From JALYGY01 sp963800975 (GTDB lineage Bacteria; Actinomycetota; Rubrobacteria; Rubrobacterales; Rubrobacteraceae), in the NCBI GenBank assembly GCA_963800975.1, contig CAWDDB010000012.1, forward strand, positions 310,001 to 374,000: a stretch of 64,000 nucleotides of DNA, read 5' to 3'. Both the position numbers and the translations under genes were made by a program. Every line of letters starts with the position of its first letter. Within the stretch, counting starts at the first letter, position 1. Under the pieces are notes generated by a model, which had not been told where the DNA came from, did not search any database, and saw only the letters and a program-made list of their open reading frames with translations. Shown piece by piece: positions 33,284-41,494 of this stretch.

Positions 33284-33562
33284 CTACATTCCCCAATAGC
33301 GGAAGTAGCCTATGGCCTTGAGGGCCGCCCAGTCGGCGTGCTCTTTGGAGAGGGCGAACCGGCCGTCGGGGAAGCGGAACACGTCCGCCTCGGCGTCGTG
33401 GACGAGATCCGAGTCGTAGCCTTCCTCCAGCCACCGCTTCTCGGAGTCGAAGAAGTGCTCGCACTCCGCGCGGCGGCGCTCGGCCTCAGACAGCTTGGCG
33501 CCCGGCGCCCAGGCGGGCAAGGGGATCTGCCGGGGGTACTCGGGCCACTTCCTCTCTCCCAC
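33284..33562 (-). CDS. Hypothetical protein with charged and aromatic residues
   Basis: The 92-residue protein contains a basic-acidic helix (KLSEAERRRAECEHFFDSEK) and a C-terminal ADVFRFPDGRFALSKEHADW segment. GTG 33562 is the only plausible start, with a poor ribosome site. The frame continues upstream without coding character. No family recognised. Confidence 0.45.
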   Translation of the reverse strand: MGERKWPEYPRQIPLPAWAPGAKLSEAERRRAECEHFFDSEKRWLEEGYDSDLVHDAEADVFRFPDGRFALSKEHADWAALKAIGYFRYWGM

Positions 33563-33640
33563 CCGGTGAGTGTACGCGCGGGGGCCTCTAGGACATCGCC
33601 GATTGGGAGAGCTCGGGAGGCGGGATTCGAGCCCTAGGGT

Positions 33641-34006
33641 TTGAGCTCGTCCGAGCGGAACGACGCCCGGCGCCAGCCCGACGGCACCATAACGATCTTC
33701 GACAACGGCGTCTTCGACGTGGACAGGAGCTCCCGCGGCGTCGTGCTGGAGCCCGAGGAGGAGGTCATGACCGCCACGCTGGCGCGCGAGTACGGCCACC
33801 ACGAAGATAGGGTCGCCGCCACCCAGGGCAACATGCAGGTGCTGCTGAACGGCAACGTGTTCATCGGATGGGGAAGCGACCCGGCCATCTCCGAGTTCGG
33901 CGGCGACGGCGGGCTGCTCTTCAGCGCCACCCTTCCGCGCGAGCGATCCCTGCATAACCGGTGCCCTAGAAGCTTAGCGGCTGCAGACCGCCGAGCTCCT
34001 GTCTAG
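33641..34006 (+). pseudogene. Arylsulfotransferase (ASST)-family fragment
   Basis: The frame encodes a beta-propeller piece, ARRQPDGTITIFDNG, SSRGVVLEPEEEVMTATLAR and GNMQVLLNGNVFIGWG, which matches the C-terminal part of bacterial arylsulfotransferase-family proteins of several hundred residues. The expected N-terminal portion is absent and similarity stops near 33935. It is a truncated remnant, probably left by recombination near the end of the element. Confidence 0.65.
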
Positions 34007-34110
34007 AGTTAAACAAGTCGGAAGTTGGCACAGGGTACGTGCGGCTGGCATCATGTTTGCGCCGGAAGCTGTTAGCCTTCCCCGGAATCGGGAAGAGGGG
34101 AGTTGCCGCA

Positions 34111-34314
34111 ATGCCACATCTCGAATCCGGGGTTGTGTGGGGCACGGTGTTGCTCGCCGCTGGGGTTCTGGTGGTCCTCAATGCTCTGGGACTCGACATC
34201 GGATTGGGTCCCTTCTTTGGAATACTCCTGCTCGTCGCCGGATCCTTGGTGCTGTTCCGGGTGCTTAGGCTGGAAATGGCTACCCGGGCCAGTAGACGGG
34301 GGGAGGGGAAGTAG
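34111..34314 (+). CDS. Two-helix membrane mini-protein A
   Basis: The 67-residue protein has two membrane helices (VVWGTVLLAAGVLVVLNAL and FFGILLLVAGSLVLFRVL) joined by a short loop, with a basic tail. The next gene encodes a close relative. ATG 34111 follows GAGGGGAG. The arrangement resembles small LiaF/TM-type domains, but function is unknown. Confidence 0.6.
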   Translation: MPHLESGVVWGTVLLAAGVLVVLNALGLDIGLGPFFGILLLVAGSLVLFRVLRLEMATRASRRGEGK

Positions 34315-34322
34315 CCGCCCTT

Positions 34323-34502
34323 ATGGAATACCTCCAATCGGGGCTCGTGTGGGGCACGCTCTTGTTCATCGCGGGGGCCGTGTTGGTTCTCGATGCCCTA
34401 GGACTCGAGATCGTGTCGGAAGCCTTCTGGGGCTTGGTCATGCTCGTCGTTGGGGCCTTGATGCTGCGTGGAGCACTGGGCGGCAGGAGTGGCCGTTCAT
34501 GA
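34323..34502 (+). CDS. Two-helix membrane mini-protein B (paralogue)
   Basis: The 59-residue protein repeats the plan of its neighbour: SGLVWGTLLFIAGAVLVLDA, a short loop, then FWGLVMLVVGALMLRGAL. ATG 34323 is 8 bases after the previous stop. The pair may form a hetero-oligomer. Confidence 0.55.
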   Translation: MEYLQSGLVWGTLLFIAGAVLVLDALGLEIVSEAFWGLVMLVVGALMLRGALGGRSGRS

Positions 34503-34553
34503 AGGTATGACTCAGAGCACGGAACGGTGTAGGGCTTCGGTGGGCAGAGCTAA

Positions 34554-34622
34554 GTGAACCCCGCCCCTTCCTCTCGCTCCTACCTCGACGGTGACGGCGT
34601 GGCGTGCGAGGACTTACCCTGA
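34554..34622 (+). pseudogene. Excalibur calcium-binding domain remnant
   Basis: A short frame ends SYLDGDGVACEDLP, the diagnostic C-terminal DxDxDGxxCE motif of Excalibur domains. No longer protein is attached. The domain often accompanies staphylococcal-nuclease-like proteins, one of which lies at 40.5 kb. Confidence 0.5.
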
Positions 34623-34886
34623 AGGCTTCAGACAAAGGTCGATGCGCCGACGTTCGGAAGACGACGGGGGTGGGTCGCAAGAAACCGTGGGCGATGACCG
34701 GAATGACAGGATGAGCGGAAGGAGAGAAAAGCGGGCACGCAGGCTAGCCGCAGGCCACCAAATACACCAGTAGTACACCAACCCACACGAACAACGGCGA
34801 ACAAGCACGAAATGTGCCACCAAGGAGTCCGTTAATTTGCAGGTATTTCTGAACACAAGCGAACAGCCACGACGTTATGGATCTGA

Positions 34887-34931
34887 CTTCACACGGCAGA
34901 GGTCGCCGGTTCGAACCCAGCATCGCCCACC
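34887..34931 (+). other. 3' half of a tRNA-Val(CAC) gene, candidate attachment-site remnant
   Basis: The 45 bases carry an anticodon loop TTCACAC (anticodon CAC at 34890-34892), a GGCAG 3' stem, a T-loop TTCGAAC and a 3' acceptor strand ATCGCCCACC, as in actinobacterial tRNA-Val. The 5' half (acceptor strand and D arm) is missing. One T-stem pair is mismatched (34907 with 34919). Such 3' fragments are typical of integration at a tRNA gene. No intact copy was found in the window. Confidence 0.75.
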
Positions 34932-34963
34932 TCTTTTCCCACCAGTTTGAAGGTAAAACGCGG

Positions 34964-34985
34964 CCTCCCGAGGAGGCTCGGGAGG
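34964..34985 (-). terminator. Terminator of the glycosidase-GT2-HEAT operon
   Basis: CCTCCCGAG and CTCGGGAGG form a perfect 9-bp stem with a 4-base loop just past the stop at 34990. On the minus strand it is followed by a GTTTTACC stretch, as in an intrinsic terminator. Confidence 0.65.
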
Positions 34986-34989
34986 AGCC

Positions 34990-37287
34990 TTAGCGGGTCT
35001 CCTCCTCGCGACCTGCCAGCGTCTTATCCGCAAGGGCCTCTCGTAGTAAGGGGTAGCTCTCCTTCTTACGCTCATGGTAATGTGGCGCGTCCCAGGCTTC
35101 CCAGCCGTAATCGAGCGGCTCCACCTCCGTCTGCACTCCTGAGCCGTTGACGGCATTCACGGTGCGAAGGACTGGGTACACTCGTACGCCTTCCGTTTCT
35201 ACAGGGGACAACTTTCCGGCTTCGTAGGGATAATCCCATACCCGCAGGCTGCTCGGGTCGGTGAAGCCGAGGAGCATCCAGGGGATACGGATCTCGAGCA
35301 CGGCACCTTTCGCGTACCAGTCGGCCAGGTTGTTGAACTCCTCGCTGGACGGATCCGTGATGCCCCGGCGCATGATGCCGACCTCGATCTCTTCGAAGGG
35401 AACGTTCTCCTGTGTCTGCGGGAGATAGAGGCCCCGGTTCAGCGCGAGTCTCCAGGGCAGAAAGTCGCCTGCCGGAACCTGCTGGCTGGCCTCGGGGTTC
35501 GGTCGCAACTGCAGGCGATGTGCATAGAGCCAGGTGTGCTGATCGTAGCCGCTGTTCACTAGCATCCGTGGCCCTTCCTCGCCCCTCATTCGGAGCAGGA
35601 ACTGTATGCCTCCGTCCGGGAAGATCAGTCCTGGTGCCGGGTCGGCAGTGGTGCTGCCTCCATGCAGCGTGCCGAAGCCCACGTCGAGCTCCTCGTTCTC
35701 GAAGTCCCACTTGCCTTCCCGCTTATTCAGTAGCAGGTACAGGTTGGCTTCGTCGTGGGCCACCGAGAGGTCGAAGCTCGGGTAGCCCTTCTCGATGGCT
35801 CCGGAGTCCTCGCCTGGGAGCAGGTCGGAGAGTCGGTTCAGTAGGCCGGCCCTACGTTCCCAGTCGTCGGTTTCACCGTCGAGGTAGATCGCCTCGTCCT
35901 CTGTTCCGGGATCGTTGGCGATAACGCCGAAGTGCTCCTCGTTCGTCAGGGGGTTCCGCCACATCCGCCGGCGCCATCCCGGCAGCTCCAGCTCGATGGT
36001 GTTCCAGGTGAACTTGAACCACTCGTCTTGCCAAGCGAAAAGAAGCGCCCCGTCGTAACCCTCGTCGCGGATAGCGTCGAGCATGTCGGCCTCCATACGG
36101 CCCTGCTCCTCCTCGGTGTGGTAGCCCTGGTCGCGACCGAGGGGGCCGCGGTGGGCCATGCCTCGCGAGCTCGGTACGCCGAACTCCCCGACGAAGAGCG
36201 GTATGCCCTCGTGGTGGGCGCGCAGCTCGTCGAGGTACCCGGCGTAGGGGTCCCGATCCCCCTCCTCATCAAAGTAGCTCTTGTACTTATCCTCGTAGCG
36301 CAGGAAGTCCGGGTAGTAGGGGTAGACGTGGTACTGGGCGAAGTAGCCCGCTCTCCAGGCCGGCGTAGGAGCCACGTGCATGGGGTCCACGGGAACCAGG
36401 TCCTCCTGTTCGAGCGGTTCGTTCGGGTGGCTTAGGGGGTCGGTCGTTAGCCAGTTGGTGAAGGATGCGGGGTGCTGCCAGCCGTACCCCATCTCTTCCT
36501 CTGCCAACGTGTCCATCATCCAGGCTAGCCAGCTCTCGAACGGCCTCGCGTCCTCCGTCGCGCGGAAGTACTTCCCGGAGTACGGTGGCCTACCCCTGTT
36601 TGCCTCGTTAGTCCTCTGCACGGCGTAGGGGTGCCATTCGGTCCCGATCATCCACCCCAGCACGTACTCGGAGACGTCCGTCCTATACCGGCCGCTGGCG
36701 TGGCCGGGGCGCTCGGGCAAATAGACGTCGCCATGAACGACACGTACAGCGTCGGAGATCTCACGTCGGAACTGCCGCGTTATTTTGGGATCGTACGCGT
36801 TCCGACCTTCCTCGTTTTCACCGATGAGTTCCTCATCCGGGGACCAGACGCCCTGCATGAGCCAGAGCGGGTCCTCGCGCTCGGAGTTGAAGTCTTCGAG
36901 GGCCTCGTAGAACTCCGGCTCGAGGATCGTGTAAACCCGCACGACGTCCACGTTCATCTCTTTCATCTGCGGGAACCAGCGCAGGTAGTCCTCCCTGGTG
37001 GGTGCGAGCTCGCCGGGGGAGTGGCCGGGCAGCGTGTCGCCCATGTTTACCCCGGTCCAGAAGCGCTCCTCCCAGTGCTCCCCGTCGTAGACGGCTAGGT
37101 GGGTCCCTTGCACCGTAGAGATCCGCTTGACGCCGTCCGCCTCGGCGACGGGCCTCTCGACGTTACCGGACCTCAAGAACACGAGCGCGGCCACCAGGAT
37201 GGCGACCAGGAGAACGAACAGCGAGAAACGAAGCAGACGGGCTCTCCTGTCTGGCCTCGTTCTCGGCTCGTAGCGGTGCCCATACAC
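34990..37287 (-). CDS. Membrane-anchored TIM-barrel glycosidase-like protein
   Basis: The predicted 765-residue protein has one N-terminal membrane helix (LLRFSLFVLLVAILVAALVF), so the rest faces outside. The main domain looks like a clan GH-A TIM barrel: FWTGVNMGDTLPGH near the start, WFPQMKEMNVDVVRVYT, GWMIGTEWHP where the acid/base Glu would sit, and PLFVGEFGVPSSRG where the nucleophile Glu would sit. The C-terminal 250 residues form beta-rich modules resembling DOMON or carbohydrate-binding domains. GTG 37287 is chosen because longer forms overlap the GT2 gene; its ribosome site is weak. Located after a processive GT2, it probably trims or anchors the polymer that enzyme makes. Confidence 0.65.
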   Translation of the reverse strand: MYGHRYEPRTRPDRRARLLRFSLFVLLVAILVAALVFLRSGNVERPVAEADGVKRISTVQGTHLAVYDGEHWEERFWTGVNMGDTLPGHSPGELAPTREDYLRWFPQMKEMNVDVVRVYTILEPEFYEALEDFNSEREDPLWLMQGVWSPDEELIGENEEGRNAYDPKITRQFRREISDAVRVVHGDVYLPERPGHASGRYRTDVSEYVLGWMIGTEWHPYAVQRTNEANRGRPPYSGKYFRATEDARPFESWLAWMMDTLAEEEMGYGWQHPASFTNWLTTDPLSHPNEPLEQEDLVPVDPMHVAPTPAWRAGYFAQYHVYPYYPDFLRYEDKYKSYFDEEGDRDPYAGYLDELRAHHEGIPLFVGEFGVPSSRGMAHRGPLGRDQGYHTEEEQGRMEADMLDAIRDEGYDGALLFAWQDEWFKFTWNTIELELPGWRRRMWRNPLTNEEHFGVIANDPGTEDEAIYLDGETDDWERRAGLLNRLSDLLPGEDSGAIEKGYPSFDLSVAHDEANLYLLLNKREGKWDFENEELDVGFGTLHGGSTTADPAPGLIFPDGGIQFLLRMRGEEGPRMLVNSGYDQHTWLYAHRLQLRPNPEASQQVPAGDFLPWRLALNRGLYLPQTQENVPFEEIEVGIMRRGITDPSSEEFNNLADWYAKGAVLEIRIPWMLLGFTDPSSLRVWDYPYEAGKLSPVETEGVRVYPVLRTVNAVNGSGVQTEVEPLDYGWEAWDAPHYHERKKESYPLLREALADKTLAGREEETR

Positions 37288-37297
37288 AGCGTTACAC

Positions 37298-38782
37298 TTA
37301 CTTCGAGTCGGGGGATCTCGACCGTTTTGGCGTGAAGCTGTTTGAGGATTCCTGGTCTCCTGGTAGGCTCTTGGGAGGTTCCTCTCCTGCACTGAAACCT
37401 TTGCGCTCCATGGCGCCCCAGTCCGAGTCCTTGCGCAGGAAGGACACTATGGCCATAACCCGCCACAGGCCGTTCAACTGCCGGTAGCCGAGGTTGTCCA
37501 GATTGGCGTAGGCCAAGAGTATGCCGACGTCTCGCCACCGCACGGTTCGTTCTATGCATAGCGCCTGCAGGAGTATCGCCGCGGTGGAGAGCAGGACCCC
37601 AAGGCCCACGGCCGCGAGGAATAACGCCAGGGCGAACTGCAAGTTTATGATCCCGAGCAACAGGCCGATGATGAATGCGACGTAACCGACGAGCTCGATC
37701 ACAGGTCCCAGGAACTCGAAGAGGAAGTAGTAAGGCATGCCCAGCAATCCTACCGTGCCATAGCGGGGGTTGAAGAGCATCCTGCGGTGACGAACTAGGG
37801 TGTCTATGAGGCCCCTTTGCCAGCGGTCGCGCTGGCGGTGCAGTACGCGCAGGGTGTCGGGGGCCTCGGTCCAGGCTACGGGGTCGGGGACGAAGGAGAT
37901 GCGATACTGGCGGTCGTTTTCTCGGAGGACGCGATGACCGCGGGTGATCAGCTCCATGTCCTCGCCCACCGTGCCGTGGGCGTAGCCGCCGACTAGGATC
38001 AGGTCGCTGCGGCGGAACATCCCGAAGGCACCCGAGATGATCAACAGGCAGTTAAGCTTACTCCACGCGGTCCGGCTCGCCAGGAAGGCCCTTAGGTACT
38101 CCACCAGCTGCAAGTTGGGCAGCGGAGCTCGTGCCAACTTGGCTTCCTTGAGGAGTCCCTTCTCGAACTCGCAGCCGTTGGCCACCCGGATGATGCCCCC
38201 GACGGCTGCGACGTCGCTAGACTCTATCATCGGGCGGGCAATGCGCAGGAGCGAATCCTCTTGAAGGATGACGTCGGCGTCCATGCAGCACACCAGCGGG
38301 TATTGGGCGGCACAGATGCCCGCGTTCAAAGCGTCGGATTTGCCCCCGTTCTCCTTGTCCACCACGATCAGACGCTCCGAAGCGGCAGCATAAACGCCGC
38401 GCACGGGAGCCGTCTTCAACTGCGCTCGGACGGAGCGGTCAGAGGCACAGAGGTCGAACGTCCTCTGCAAGGTTTCGAGGGTAGTGTCCTCGGAGCCGTC
38501 GTTTACTACTATCACCTCGTGCAGCGGGTAGCGAAGTGCGAGGAACGAGCGGACGCTGTCGGCTATGGTGGCCTCTTCGTTGTACGCCGGAACCACCATC
38601 GAGACCGGAGGCACGTAGTCGGAGGCGAAGAGCTCGCCGAAGTCGGAGAAGTCCTGGCGCCAACGGTAGTCCAATATCTCTCGAAAGGAGATGGCGTACA
38701 GGGTCAGGTAAACCCCGTTGATGAGCAAGAAGTAGCCGAGGCTGAAGTAGTTGACGCCCAACACGAAGTCGCTAAGCTCCAC
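37298..38782 (-). CDS. Processive family 2 glycosyltransferase (polysaccharide synthase type)
   Basis: The 494-residue membrane protein has an N-terminal hydrophobic segment and a GT-A domain with all processive GT2 motifs: VVPAYNEEATI, VVNDGSEDTT, CMDADVIL, a GEDMEL acid motif and QRDRW, the Q-x-x-R-W site. Three or four membrane helices follow and would form the export channel. The layout matches cellulose, chitin, hyaluronan and poly-GlcNAc synthases. GTG 38782 has GGAGGA at good spacing and overlaps the HEAT gene by 11 bases. The polymer cannot be named from sequence alone. Confidence 0.85.
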   Translation of the reverse strand: MELSDFVLGVNYFSLGYFLLINGVYLTLYAISFREILDYRWRQDFSDFGELFASDYVPPVSMVVPAYNEEATIADSVRSFLALRYPLHEVIVVNDGSEDTTLETLQRTFDLCASDRSVRAQLKTAPVRGVYAAASERLIVVDKENGGKSDALNAGICAAQYPLVCCMDADVILQEDSLLRIARPMIESSDVAAVGGIIRVANGCEFEKGLLKEAKLARAPLPNLQLVEYLRAFLASRTAWSKLNCLLIISGAFGMFRRSDLILVGGYAHGTVGEDMELITRGHRVLRENDRQYRISFVPDPVAWTEAPDTLRVLHRQRDRWQRGLIDTLVRHRRMLFNPRYGTVGLLGMPYYFLFEFLGPVIELVGYVAFIIGLLLGIINLQFALALFLAAVGLGVLLSTAAILLQALCIERTVRWRDVGILLAYANLDNLGYRQLNGLWRVMAIVSFLRKDSDWGAMERKGFSAGEEPPKSLPGDQESSNSFTPKRSRSPDSK

Positions 38783-40010
38783 GGTCTTCCTCCATCGCCC
38801 GGTTGAGGGAGCTGCGCGCCCTTTCGTCCGGAAACATTTCGGCGAGGCACTCCAGGTGTTTCGTGGTTCCCGCATCTATCATGGCCCGGATCATGGATTG
38901 CGCCTTCTCCCCTTCCTCACCGGAAGTAACTAGCTCACCAACCCACCGGCGGATGATCCCTCGGTCCTCCAGGGTCGCGGCCGCTGGATCGCGGCCAGGA
39001 TGCTCCTCGCTTCCGAGCATCTCGACGAGGGACCCCTCCCCGGCCGGTCCCATGTTGGCCAGCGCCCGGCAGGTGTTGAGGCGTACCCACCACTCCCCGT
39101 CGAGCGCAAGCCGCCTTAATGTCGGTATCCTGGACGCGTCCCCGACCATGCCAAGAGCATTGGCCGCCTGCGCGCGCACGGGCCACGCCTCGTCTTCCGC
39201 AGCCATCACTAGAGCAGGAACGTCGTCGGGGTCCGCAATCTTGCCGAGCGCCAGCGCAGCCTGCGCGCGGACATCGGGGAGCGGCCCCTCGTCGAGCATC
39301 GCTTCGCGCAATGCAGGGCGGGCTTCGGCAGTCCGGAGGTTGCCCAGCACTCGCACGGCGAGCACCCGCGCCTGCGGTACTCCGCCCTCGAGCGTGCTCA
39401 ACAAAGGCTCGATCGCAATGGGGCCGAGCCGCTCAAGGTTGTCCGCCATCCTGAGTCGGGTGGTCTCGGAGGGGTCATCGAGCGTCCTGGCAAGGGCCTC
39501 GGCTGCCTCCGGGGTCCCGATGCGGCCCAGTGCACGAGCGGCTGTGGCCCGCAGCGTCTCGTCCCGGTCTCTCAGGAGTTCTGTAAGGGGAGCCACGGCT
39601 CTGGACCCGCCGAAGTAGCCGAGGCCCTGGGCGGCCTGAGCCTTCCGCCTTCGCCCCCAGGAATTCAAGTCCTCGAGGCTCCTGTCCACCAACCCCGTCT
39701 CCTCCGCCACCTGGACCAGGCGGGCGCGCCCTGCACCGCGCAGCAACAAGGACAGGTAGTCAACCATCTGACCGGTCAGGACATCCAAGTCGCCACGTCC
39801 GAGATCCCGGAGGTCGGGGTGAAGCTCAGTCAAAGAATTGACCAGCGCGTGCTGGAGCTTGTCGGCCCTGGATCTCCTCCTGCGCCTGACGATGGAGCGT
39901 GAAATCTTGGTCTCGAGCGTTAGCCCTACAATGAGCACGTTAAGGACGATGAGGATCAAAATAGCCCAGAGTACCGCTACCAAAGTTAGTTCTAATTGCA
40001 TCAACATCAC
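38772..40010 (-). CDS. Membrane-anchored HEAT-repeat protein
   Basis: This 412-residue protein has one N-terminal membrane helix (VAVLWAILILIVLNVLIVGL), then a basic stretch and about seven HEAT repeats, with phrases such as TAARALGRIG, AQAALALGKIADP, AQAANALGMVGD and NTCRALANMG at 30-32 residue intervals. Such solenoids are protein-protein scaffolds. It is first in the operon with the GT2 and glycosidase genes, so it probably organises the synthase complex on the cytoplasmic face. The start is one of GTG 40010, ATG 40007 or ATG 40001; none has a strong ribosome site. Confidence 0.8.
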   Translation of the reverse strand: MMLMQLELTLVAVLWAILILIVLNVLIVGLTLETKISRSIVRRRRRSRADKLQHALVNSLTELHPDLRDLGRGDLDVLTGQMVDYLSLLLRGAGRARLVQVAEETGLVDRSLEDLNSWGRRRKAQAAQGLGYFGGSRAVAPLTELLRDRDETLRATAARALGRIGTPEAAEALARTLDDPSETTRLRMADNLERLGPIAIEPLLSTLEGGVPQARVLAVRVLGNLRTAEARPALREAMLDEGPLPDVRAQAALALGKIADPDDVPALVMAAEDEAWPVRAQAANALGMVGDASRIPTLRRLALDGEWWVRLNTCRALANMGPAGEGSLVEMLGSEEHPGRDPAAATLEDRGIIRRWVGELVTSGEEGEKAQSMIRAMIDAGTTKHLECLAEMFPDERARSSLNRAMEEDRGA

Positions 40011-40091
40011 AGTTTAACCGAAACACGCAATATACTGTAGAGTTTGGAGAATTACTCCTCAGGATGGGCTCGACTAGCGGGGTGAGTAATA
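40011..40091. promoter_or_regulatory. Short divergent promoter region of the second glycan module
   Basis: The 81-base AT-rich gap separates the HEAT gene from the receiver gene. It contains TATACT at 40031-40036 and a small inverted repeat GGAG-AATTA-CTCC. Both arms of the module must be transcribed from here. Confidence 0.45.
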
Positions 40092-40487
40092 TTGGAGAGT
40101 AAAGGCGTAGGAGTGTTGGTCGCCGACGACGAACCCAGGGTGCGCCTGCTAATGGTGATGAAACTTTCCAGCCTCGGCTACGACGTAAGCGAGGTTCAGG
40201 ATGGCCAAGAGGCGTTGGACCTGTTGGAAGGCGGCTACGTTCCGGACCTCCTGATCACCGGCAACTGGATGCCCCGGGTGAACGGCCTACAACTCATCCG
40301 TATGCTTCGAGAGAGTCCTGATCCCATCCTGTCCAGAGTGCCGATTATTATGGTGACCGCTCAGCGCAGCGAGCAACATCTCATCGAGAGCCTCGACGCC
40401 GGTGCCGACGACTACCTCGTAAAACCCTTCTCTCCCAACGAGCTTGCGGCCCGGGTCCGTGCGTTACTCCGACGTTCGAGGCGATGA
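40092..40487 (+). CDS. Stand-alone receiver-domain protein lacking the phospho-acceptor Asp
   Basis: The 131-residue protein is a CheY-like receiver: VADDEP acid pocket, EGGYVPDLL strand, MVTA (Thr) and VKPF (Lys) are all in place. The strand that should read D-x-x-M-P reads ITGNWMPRVNG, so the phosphorylated Asp is Gly (codon GGC). It cannot be phosphorylated in the usual way. It has no output domain, so it may act by protein binding. TTG 40092 follows GGGGTGAG. It starts the plus-strand arm of the module and overlaps the nuclease start. Confidence 0.85.
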   Translation: MESKGVGVLVADDEPRVRLLMVMKLSSLGYDVSEVQDGQEALDLLEGGYVPDLLITGNWMPRVNGLQLIRMLRESPDPILSRVPIIMVTAQRSEQHLIESLDAGADDYLVKPFSPNELAARVRALLRRSRR

Positions 40488-41242
40488 TGGATCCAATAGA
40501 ACGCCCTAGGGCAGCTACCTTCATCCCAGTCACCATCCTCGCCTTCCTGTTCTCTTTAAGCGGAGAGCTGGCACCGGCGCAAGCGCAGTAGGCGACCGTT
40601 ACGAGGGTCGTGGATGGTGATACCGTCGAGATATCTCCCGCCATAGGCGGCATCGAGGACGTTAGGTTCATCGGTGTGGACACTCCGGAGACCGTTGACC
40701 CCTCAGAGAGCGTCGAGCCCTACGGACCGCAAGCTAGCACCTTCACCAAAGCGCAGCTCGAGGGCGAGAGGGTCGCTCTGGAGTTCGACGAGGAGAGGGA
40801 AGACCAGTACGGGCGGCTCTTGGCCTACGTCCACGTCGGCGGGCAGATGTTCAACGAGGCATTGCTCAGGCAGGGATACGCCCAGCTCTACGTCGTCCCG
40901 CCGAACGACAAGTACGAACCCCGCTTCAGGCAGGCCCAACAGCAGGCGCGTACCGCAGGGCGCGGGATTTGGGGCCTGACGACCCAGCAGCAATGCGAGC
41001 TCGCGAACAGGGGCAACGGCATAGGCAAGGGCTCTCCAGGGTGCGCCCGCGCCGGTGAGGCAGTCCCTGGCGCCAACACGGGAGCAGGAGCGGCCCAGCA
41101 CGGTAATAGGAGGGATGATGTCATCCCGGGGACGTTCAAAAAGCGATCGCTGCCGAACACGGGCGGCCCGCCTTTGTTGCTCGTGCCCTGGCTCTTCGCT
41201 CTCGCCGTGGTTGGGATTGCGCAACTCCTGCGGCGGCCGTGA
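40484..41242 (+). pseudogene. Sortase-type surface nuclease (SNase domain) with an in-frame TAG after the signal peptide
   Basis: ATG 40484/40487 starts a signal peptide (FIPVTILAFLFSLSGELAPA, then QAQ). An in-frame TAG at 40589-40591 follows, and the frame resumes with ATVTRVVDGDTV, the start of a staphylococcal-nuclease domain. FIGVDTPET, EEREDQYGRLLAYV and NEALLRQGYAQLY hold the expected catalytic region. The C-terminus has an LPNTG sortase motif, a hydrophobic helix and a basic end. One base change (CAG to TAG) explains the break. GTG 40610 could start a truncated protein without export signal. Otherwise the product would be a wall-anchored nuclease. Confidence 0.75.
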
Positions 41243-41466
41243 GCGACGGCGAGAACCTCGCAGGCCTTTACAACCAGGTGCGGGAAGCCACCGATGTCCT
41301 CCACGCGAATGCTACTGAGGTTCTCCAGCTGACTCAACGTATCGAGCGTCTCACCAAGGACACCCCGGCATGGTACCCCGGCACGAGGGCTAAGGCGGAG
41401 GCGAGGAGGCGGGTGAGGATGAGCGAGGAGGAGGAGCTTAGTAGGGTGCTGGAGGAGCTGGGGTAG
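41239..41466 (+). CDS. Small helical protein
   Basis: GTG 41239 overlaps the nuclease stop and opens a 75-residue, charged, helical frame with VREATDVLHANATEVLQLTQ near the start and a C-terminal ELSRVLEELG. A related degenerate fragment occurs at 42905-43013, so a small family exists here. Function unknown. Confidence 0.5.
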   Translation: MSDGENLAGLYNQVREATDVLHANATEVLQLTQRIERLTKDTPAWYPGTRAKAEARRRVRMSEEEELSRVLEELG

Positions 41467-41494
41467 CATCGAGGACCTTCGTGATAACCTCTGG

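Noticed and set aside
33601..33650. tRNA-like T-arm (GGATTCGAGCCC) between small element genes
   Set aside because: The G53-C61 pair and most T-stem pairs are missing, and no acceptor or anticodon arm is present on either strand.
40589..40591. Programmed UAG recoding (pyrrolysine) in the nuclease gene
   Set aside because: No Pyl machinery or recoding element is seen; a simple CAG to TAG change is more economical.
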